Positions 54,501 to 63,500 of a DNA stretch of 64,000 bases are shown piece by piece. Both the position numbers and the translations under genes were made by a program. Source of the stretch: Apilactobacillus waqarii. Its GTDB lineage: Bacteria > Bacillota > Bacilli > Lactobacillales > Lactobacillaceae. Within the stretch, counting starts at the first letter, position 1; each line of letters starts with the position of its first letter. Location of the stretch: the NCBI RefSeq assembly GCF_019061205.1, contig NZ_JAHQYH010000007.1, forward strand, positions 1 through 64,000, in the 5' to 3' direction. Under the pieces are notes generated by a model, which was given only the letters and a program-made list of their open reading frames with translations, was not told the DNA's origin and did no database searches.

Positions 54501-57500
54501 AGTGTCGTGATGAGCTGCATCCAAGTAATTAATTTCGGCAGCAGTGAAGCCACTTTGTGCTTGGTTGTAACCAACATTGAATGCATCCCTATCACTTGTC
54601 TTAGCTTCCTTAGCCAATTCAGCATCATGATCATCGTTGTTGAATGCCAATACACCGTTTAGAGCAGATTGCTTAGCTTCTGCCAACGCCTTATTGTAAG
54701 TCAAGGTTGCTAAATCATTTCCACTCTTAGCAGGTGCTAATGGGTTGTTGATAGCATCATTGAAACCAGCAACCGCGTTGGTGTAGACAACATCAAAGTT
54801 ACTATCTGTTGAATGAGCTGAGCTTTGAGTTCTATCGTTTTGAGCTAATTCGTAGGCAGATTGTGCATCGTTTACACCCTTATCGTATGCCTTCAACTTA
54901 CCAGCAGCAGTTGGTGCATTACCAGATGCATTTGGTGATACAAAATCATTTGCACCATTCAAAGCGTCTTGAGTGGCTTCGACTTGTGCCTTAGCGTAAG
55001 CACTAGTGTAAACATCACTTGTGTTTTGCTTTTCAGAAACAGCCACACTATCTGTTGAAGCGTTAGCTCCAGGAGTGCCATTGATGACATCTGTAAATGC
55101 GTTCATTGCACCACGGTATTGTTCATCGTTAACACTATCTGATGTGTGCTTACCATCGTTTTCTCCTGAGTCTTGGACGCTCTTGTAAACGTCACTAGCA
55201 TTGTTGTAACCAGTTACGTATGCATCCTTGTCAGACCCAAAACTGATTTGTTGAGCTTGAGTATCTCTATTCAAACCATTGTTGAAATCAAGTGTTGCTT
55301 GATGGATTTGTGCTTTGGCTTCCTTAACGGCACGAGTGTAAGCATTTTGATAAGTTGGTGTTTGATTATCGTTTTGATGCTTACCAACTTCACCATTGAT
55401 GGTATCGGTAAATCCAGCAGCAGCTCCGTTGTATGATACATCAGAGTTACTGTCTGAAGTGTGGTTAGCTTGATCATTTCTGTTTTGTTGAGCAAGCTTG
55501 TAACCATCGCCTGAATCTTTGTAACCACGGTCGTATACGTCAATCAAACCTTGGTAGCCACTCAATGAGTTGATACCAGTTTGTTCATCAATGTTGTTGA
55601 CAGCATCAGCAGCACCCTTGTTTTGGTATTGCAAGCCAAGAGCATATGCCTTGTCGTATGCAGTTGTGTATACAGAATCTGCACTAATTGAACGACTGGC
55701 CTTACCGTTATTTCCAGCAATATCGTTAAATGCTGCGGCAGCACCGTTGTATGATTTATCGATATTACTGTTTGAAGTATGGTTGAAGTTCTTACTTGGA
55801 TCTTGGATGGCTGCAACATATCCGGTGTAAGCATCGTTGTATCCAGAAGTTACAGCGTTGATTACAGCTTGATCAGTTGAACCATTCAAACCGTCAGTGA
55901 TTTGCTTACCAGTATTACCTAGAATTGCACCTTGAGTTGCATAAGCAGTTGCTTCATTTGCAGCCTTAGTGTAAGCGTTTTGGTATACAGGGTTTGTATC
56001 GTTAGCAAATTGACTATTGAATTGGTCACTTGCGACATCATTGAATCCAGCTGCAGCACCCTTGTATGCTTCATCGTAATCACTTGTAGTGTTGTGATCG
56101 ATAGTGTTGTTAGGGTTAGTTCTTGCAGCAGCGTAAGCAGCGTTAGCGTTTGTTACACCAGTGTTGAACATCTTTTGAGCCGCTTGGTTATTCTTGTAGA
56201 CTGCAAGTGCTTGGTTGACTGCGTCATTACCAAGTGGTGCAGTTTGAGCACCCTTACTTGCGATTGCCTTACCTTCGTTTAATGCACGAGCATAAGTTGA
56301 TGCGTAAACTGGGTTGCCATTTGTAGCATTCTTACCAGCTTGGTTGTTAGCAACATCGTTAAATGCTGCGGCAGCACCATTATATGCTTCATCGGCGTTG
56401 CTTTGACTTGTGTAATTACCTTGATCACTAGGGTTATTTTGTGCCTTAGCATAACTTACCTTAGCGTCATTGTATCCTGTGGTGTAAACAGTCTTTGCAG
56501 CTTGATTGTTACCAAATTGGGTACGACCAAGGGTTGCATCGACGCTCTTACCGAAGTCAATTGCACCGGTTTGAGCAAAGTTAGTAGCTTCTTCAAATGC
56601 CTTGTTGTATGCAGCGGTGTAAGCCTTGTTAGTATCTGAAGCCTTACCAGCATCGAATGTCTTATGACTTGCTACAGCTTTGTATGCGTCTGCAGTACCA
56701 CGGAATGTTTCATCAAAGTTGCTTTGACTATTATGAGTGGTATCTGCTGGGTTAGCAGTTGCAGCTGCATAAGCATTCTTAGCATCATTAAATCCAGTTG
56801 TGAATGCACTTTTGGCTGAATTGTTTGGTAGGTTCTTCAAGCTATCAGCTAATGATTGACCATTAGAGAATGTTTGAGCACCATCATTAGCATGAGCAAC
56901 AGCTTCAGCTAACGCTAAGTTATATGAATTTTGATATACAGAGCTACTGTCGGCATTCTTACCGGCATTGATGGTGTTGTTTACAACATCATTGAATGCG
57001 GCTGCGGCACCACGGTATGTGCTATCAAGGTTGCTGGTTGTACCATGCGCACTTGATTGAGTCTTATCGTTTTGAGCAGCTTTATAACCATTATCAGCAT
57101 CGTTGAATCCAGTTGTAAATGCATTCTTAGCTGCGGTGTTGGCCATGTTCTTAACACCGTCGCTTAGCGATACGTTAGTTAATCTAGCGTTTGCACCAGC
57201 AGTGGCGTTTTGTTGAGCTTCGGCCAATGCCTTGTCGTAGACAGCCTTGTAAACAGCACTATCGTTATCACGGTGAGCACCTGGAGTATCGTTTGTCACA
57301 TCGTTAAATGCGGCTGCGGCACCCTTATACGCATTGTCACTGTTGGTATCGTTAGTGTGTTGGTTAACTTGGCTTGGGTCATTTTGAGCAACTGTGTAAG
57401 CAGCTTGAGCATCACTATAACCCTTGTTGTACATCTTTGCATTAGTATCCTTAGCATTTGATTGGTTCTTGTTATTGGCAAATGCAACTGCACCCTTCTT

Positions 57501-60500
57501 AGATTGAGCAATTCCATGACTTAAAGCTCTATCATATAGTGCCTTGAATACGTCAGACTTATTGTTCTTAACACTGGAGTCAGATTCTTGACCGTTAATA
57601 ACATTGTTAAATGCGGCGACTGCCCCATTATAAGATTGATCATATGCATCAGAAGATGAAGCCTGTTCAGTAACACTATTTTGTGCTTCCTGGTATGCAT
57701 TTTGTGCGGATACATAGCCAGTAATAATTGCATTAATGTAAGCACCACTATTATTACCCTTATTAATTGCATCATTCATGCTTTCATATTTACCAAAAGA
57801 TACTGCACCAATATTAGCGTAATTATTAGCATCTTGAAGTGCCTTGTTATAAGCGGCAACAAAGATTGGATCATTATTGCCATTGGTTCCAGCCACAACA
57901 TTTCCAACGATAACTTCGTTAAATGCAAGTGAAGCACCATTGTATGCTAAATCAGCATTGCTTCCCGCAGCATAAGAATCAGGTTCTGTATTTGGATCTG
58001 AAACTGCGGCATTATATGCATTAGTTGCATCACTAACACCCTTGCTGTAAACATCATTATCAGTACTGGTATGTTGTTGAACTTCACTATTGTTCAAGTA
58101 AGCCAATGCACCATTCTTCGCAACATTTATAGCATATGCATAATAGTTTGAATATGCGGCATCATATACGCTTGAACTGTCATTAACTTTTTGAGGTTGA
58201 TTATTCAAAACATCGTTAAGTGCATCGGTAATACCATTATAGGTTTGGGTGTAGTTGTCAGTACCTGTACCGTGAGTTTGCTTATAGTTGTTGAAGGCAT
58301 TTTCTTTGGCTTTTGCAGCATCTACATATCCTTGGTGGAATGCAAGTGATTGAATATCTTTATTATTGGTATCTTTCTTACCCTTTAAGAATGCAATCGC
58401 ACCGAGTTGTGAAGCAGCTGTTCCTAGTTGTTGATCTAGGTCATAAACCGCATTATATACCAATGCTTGGGCCGCATTTGTTGGATTACTATTAGTTGTA
58501 ACATTCTTACTACCATCAGAGTAACCATTTACTGCAGCATCATAAGCAGCATCATAGGTATCTTTACTGTACTTAGCTTGGCTATTATCTTTAGCTTTAT
58601 TACTTTCAGCATCATTTTTACCATTGTTTTGATCTTCTGATATATGGTATCCAGCCATGTATGAAACGTTATTACTATTAGCTTCTGAACCATTTTGCTC
58701 ATCTGAATATCCAGATTGAGCTTGGTTGAATCCATAGTTTTCAGCGTTAGATACTTGGTCTGTATTGTTTAAACTAGCAGGCTGAGTTGCACCGGCAGCA
58801 AATTCAGAAACACCCTTAACCGCAGCGTTAACAGCAGCTTGTTGAGCCTTCTTGTATGCGGCCCAGTATACTGGTTTAGCTGAAGTGTCACTTGGGTAAT
58901 TGTTGTTACCTAAAGTACCATCAGCAAATCCAGCATTGGAACCGTTGTATGCATCGGTTGCATCATTAATAGCGGTGTATAAACTTGCGTTTTGATTATT
59001 GTTAGCATCGTTGTATGCCTTAGCTGCAATTTGTTGACCATATGCATATGCATTTTGGTCAGCTTGAGTCCAACTAGCTTGTGAGTTATTTTGACCATCT
59101 AGACTATCAATTGCTCCAGCTTGGGCTTTTGATCTTGCAGAATCATAAGCAGCATTGTAAGCGTCTTGATAAGCGCGAGATTGACTAGAACTTGTGTCAA
59201 ATACTTGCTTAGTTTGACGAGCAATTCCAGCGAAGTATCCGTCGCGAGTACCATTGAAACCATCTTGATCATTAGCACTTGGGTTAGTGTTTGGATCAGT
59301 AGTTGTTGCAGTTGAATTTGTTAATCCATTAAATGTAGCTATACCATTTCTGGATTCCTTAGCTGCAGCATAACCTAGTTGATATGCCTTAGTTTGACTA
59401 GTATCAGCACTTCCACTTGGATTGCCTAGGTATGCTTGGTATCCAGCTTGAGCGTCATTGTAACCCTTTTGTTGAGCAATGCCATCAGCACTAACTGCTG
59501 GAACTTGAGCATTAGCTTGAATGTAAACATTGGCACCACTGATTGCTGAGTTCAAGCCACTAGCCTTAGCCAAAGCGTAAGCGTAATCATATGCGTACTT
59601 TTGTGGATCTAATGATGAATCCATTGTGGTACTGCTGTTGTAACTACCGTCATGGTATCCATCACGGGTTGCTGCGTAGGCAGCCTTTTGAGCATCGGTA
59701 CCAACGTAATCTGTACGACTTGGGTTGTTAGAAGCATCGGAGATCCCTAGTTGAACATCCTTGGCCATACGAGTACCGGCCTTGTATGATGAATCCTTAC
59801 CAGTAGTGTCAACTAAAGCAGTTTCACCAATTTGAGCCTTAAAACCAGCCTTGATTTGATCATATGCATTAGTGTAGGCAACTGATTCTGCATCGTTTTT
59901 ACCTTGATCTGCATTGTAAGTTGTATCATTAACTGCTTGGAAGTCCTTAATTGCTTTAACTGTTTGAGCTCCAGCTTGACTTCTAGCGTTATTGTATGCA
60001 GCTTGATATGCAGCGGTTTGTGAAGTAACGTTAGCAACATTTCCTAGTTTTCCATCACTGAATCCGGCTTGAGCACCTTTAAAGATGTCTGAAGCATCAG
60101 ATTTATCGATGAATTTGTCCTTGTTGTTAACATCATCGTGTGCCCATGCATAAGCACTTTGAGCATTAGTTTGACCAGCACTGTATGCAGTTTGTTGTAG
60201 AGTGTTGTAACCACTTGAATTGCTCTTTCCAGCAAGTTGATCCAATGCACCTTGGTTGGCGATTGACTTAGCATCGTTGTATGCGTTGTTGTAAGCATCC
60301 TTGTAGGATTGACTTTGTTGACTCAAGTCAGCTGGTTGCTTGTCGTCTTGACCGTCAGTGTATCCAGAACGAGTTCCTTCGAATCCGGCAATATATGCAT
60401 CAATGTAATTCTTACTCTTACCAGACAAATCACTATCGCTCTTCTTGGAATTACCATTACGAGCATCTTCAGCACCGTCAGTGGCACCTGAGAGTGAATT

Positions 60501-63500
60501 GAAACCAATTAGATAAGCTGTATCAGTTGACGCATTGGTTGATTTGTTTTCTTGAGCTGCAGCAATACCACTCTTAGCTGCATCAGCACCATTTTGTTGT
60601 GCGTCAGTTTCAAGAGTTGAACCACTTGGCTTGTAATCATTGTTTGAAACGTAACTTTGAGCACCAGCGTTTCTTGCATCGTTAGCTTTCTTCAAAGCAT
60701 AGTTGTATGCAGTGACATAGTCTAATGACGCATTGCTCAAATCACGCTTAGTGTTTGCATTAGCATCACTGTATGCATCCTTAACAGCCTGGTAAGCATC
60801 ACTTGAATCATTAGTTGCATTCAAATCATGTTTATTAAATGCATCATTGTATCCATTAACAACCTTTTGACCGGCATCGTATGCTTGTCGACTCTTATCG
60901 TCTTGGTAAGTCAAACCATTAAATGGTTGGCTCTTTAATGCTTGAGTATATGCAGTCTTAGCATTGTTGTATCCATCAATGTCCGCTTGCGTATCACCAG
61001 TAGGTGCTGTCTTTCCGGTCATGAAGTCACTAAAGCCTTGAGCATAGTGATTCTTCATTAGAGTAATTGCAGAACTATATGCATCCTTATAAACTTGGTT
61101 GTTACTATTTGGATTATTTGAAGGAATAGTGTTATCAGCATCCGGATTATTGTGCAATGCTTGCTTAGCAGCAATTGCTGCTTCAAATGCAGTATTGTAC
61201 ATTGGGCCGGTTTGAGATTGTTGAATTTCACCATTAGCAACATTTTGAGCTGCTGTTAAAGCAGTCAATGCTTGGTTGAATCCAGTCTTCTTAGCACTAC
61301 TATCATCAGTACTTGGTTGAACATTTAGATTCAAAGTGCCATCTGAATTGGTAGCCGCTTTAATTGCTTCATTGTATCCAGCTTGTGCTTCATTAAATCC
61401 TTGTTGCAACAAGTTCTTAGCTTGAGTTGAGTTAATAGAAGTCTCATCGGCTGAAGTCTTACCATTTGAGTATTGAGATGCAAATTGGGTTGCACCGTTT
61501 TGATATTGATCTTGTAATGATTTAATAGCACTTCCATAGACATCTTGATAAGAAATACTCTTTCCAGAAGGTAAACCTGATGGACTATCTGGATTAGCAG
61601 AAACTGCACTGGCAGCATCGTTGTAAGCATTTTGTGCAGCCTTATATGCACTTGGATACTTAGAAGATGTTGAGTTGTTTGCTCCGTTAATTGCATCATT
61701 TAAGCCATCTTGTGCAGCCTTAGCCATGTCACGACCTAAAGTATAAGCAGCAGTTACATTGCCAGTAGATTGCTTGTTATGAGTAAAGTCATCGTGTCCG
61801 CGTTGCGCATCATCATAACCAATATTTTGAGCTAATGACTGAATGCCCTTATCAGTTGATCTAGCACTACCGCTTTCATAGTTAGTAGCTCCATGTTTTG
61901 CTTGCTCTCCACCGTTAGCCCATGCTAATTGATATACATAATTATAAGCGGCAGCTTGTAGTGGGTTAATTGGATTACTGTGTTGCTTATCTCCATTAGC
62001 ACCATCTTTGTATCCGTTCACAGAAGCATAGTACCCATTAACTGCAGCATTATATGCAGCAACTTCTGCTGGTGTCTTAGATCCATCCTTACCGTAGTCT
62101 TTGATAGATCCGTTATTATTAGCATCTGCCACACCTTGTTTTACATGGTCTGACATTTCCTTACCAGCTATATATGAAGCATCGTGGTTATTAGGATCAA
62201 TCTTTTGTGGATTTGCATTAGCATCATTGAAACCTTTTTGCATTTGATTGTAACCATTTGACTTAGCGACACTTAATGCATCTTTACCTGAGCTTGCTGA
62301 ATTAATGTTTCCGGATTCGAAATCTGATTGACCTTGTTTTGCAGCGGCGATTGCTTCTGCTTTAGCTTTATTGAAAGCATCCTTAAATACTTCTGACTTA
62401 CCATTCAAAATGCTGTCGTCATTGGAACCAATAGTTCCAGCACTAAATCCGGCCTTAGCACCATCAAATGCTTCAGCAGAATCTGAACCACTTGGATACT
62501 TATTAGTAGCATTGATATTAGACTTAATTGCATTGTATGCAGTTGTGGCGTTTTGTTGACCTGCAGCATAAGCAGCTCTTTGTGGAGCACTCCAGTTGCT
62601 TTGACTATTATCTTTACCAGTCATTGCATCGTCAGCACCTTGGTTAGCAATTTCCTTGGCCTTTTCGTAAGCCTTCTTGAATGCATCAATGTAAGCTGGT
62701 GACTTACCAGTCATATCTGGCATTGCTGCTCCAGTTGGCCCAGCTAAGTATCCTGCTTGGGCACCGTCAAACGCATCCCTTTGACCTTGGCTAGCGTTTG
62801 AATCTAATTGACCACCGTTTTCATATGCGTCATATCCATTCATACTGTTTGAGTATGAATTGTAACCATCCATGAATTCCTTATTAGCTTTTTGAGCATC
62901 TGTAAGGGGTGTTCCGCTAGCAGCGGCATCGTGTCCAGACTTGGCATCGTCGTAACCTTGGGCCTTTGAGTTTTCAATTTGGGTTGTCCCTGTTGGTCTG
63001 CTTTGACCTGATAGGTATTGTTGTGCCCCGATTGATCTTGAGTTTTGGGCTTCGTTGACTGCCTTGTCGTATGCTTGGATGTAGTCGAATGACTTACCGT
63101 TAGCCTTTAGTTGTGCATCACTTAGCACTGTGCCTCCTGCATTCATCACTGCACTAACACCGTCAGTAGCACCATTGTAACCATCAACTTGATGTGCATT
63201 TTGACTTCCCGCACTAGTTTGGTTATTCATGGCATTAGTGTATCCAGCGTATACAAGTTGTCCTTGGTTGAAACCAGCTTGGACACCACTTGTAGAGTTG
63301 GATGCCATTGTTGAACCTTGCATTGCTGTAGCGTATCCAGTCTTAGCATCGTTGTAACCTTGTGTTGCTTCACTAGATACATTAGATGAAGTAGCCTGAC
63401 CGCTTAGGTATTGTGAAATACCTGATTGGTAGTTAGCCTTCATTTGATCCACAGTTGCCTTATAGGCGTTAGTGTATGGAGCGGTTGAAGAGTTGCTATC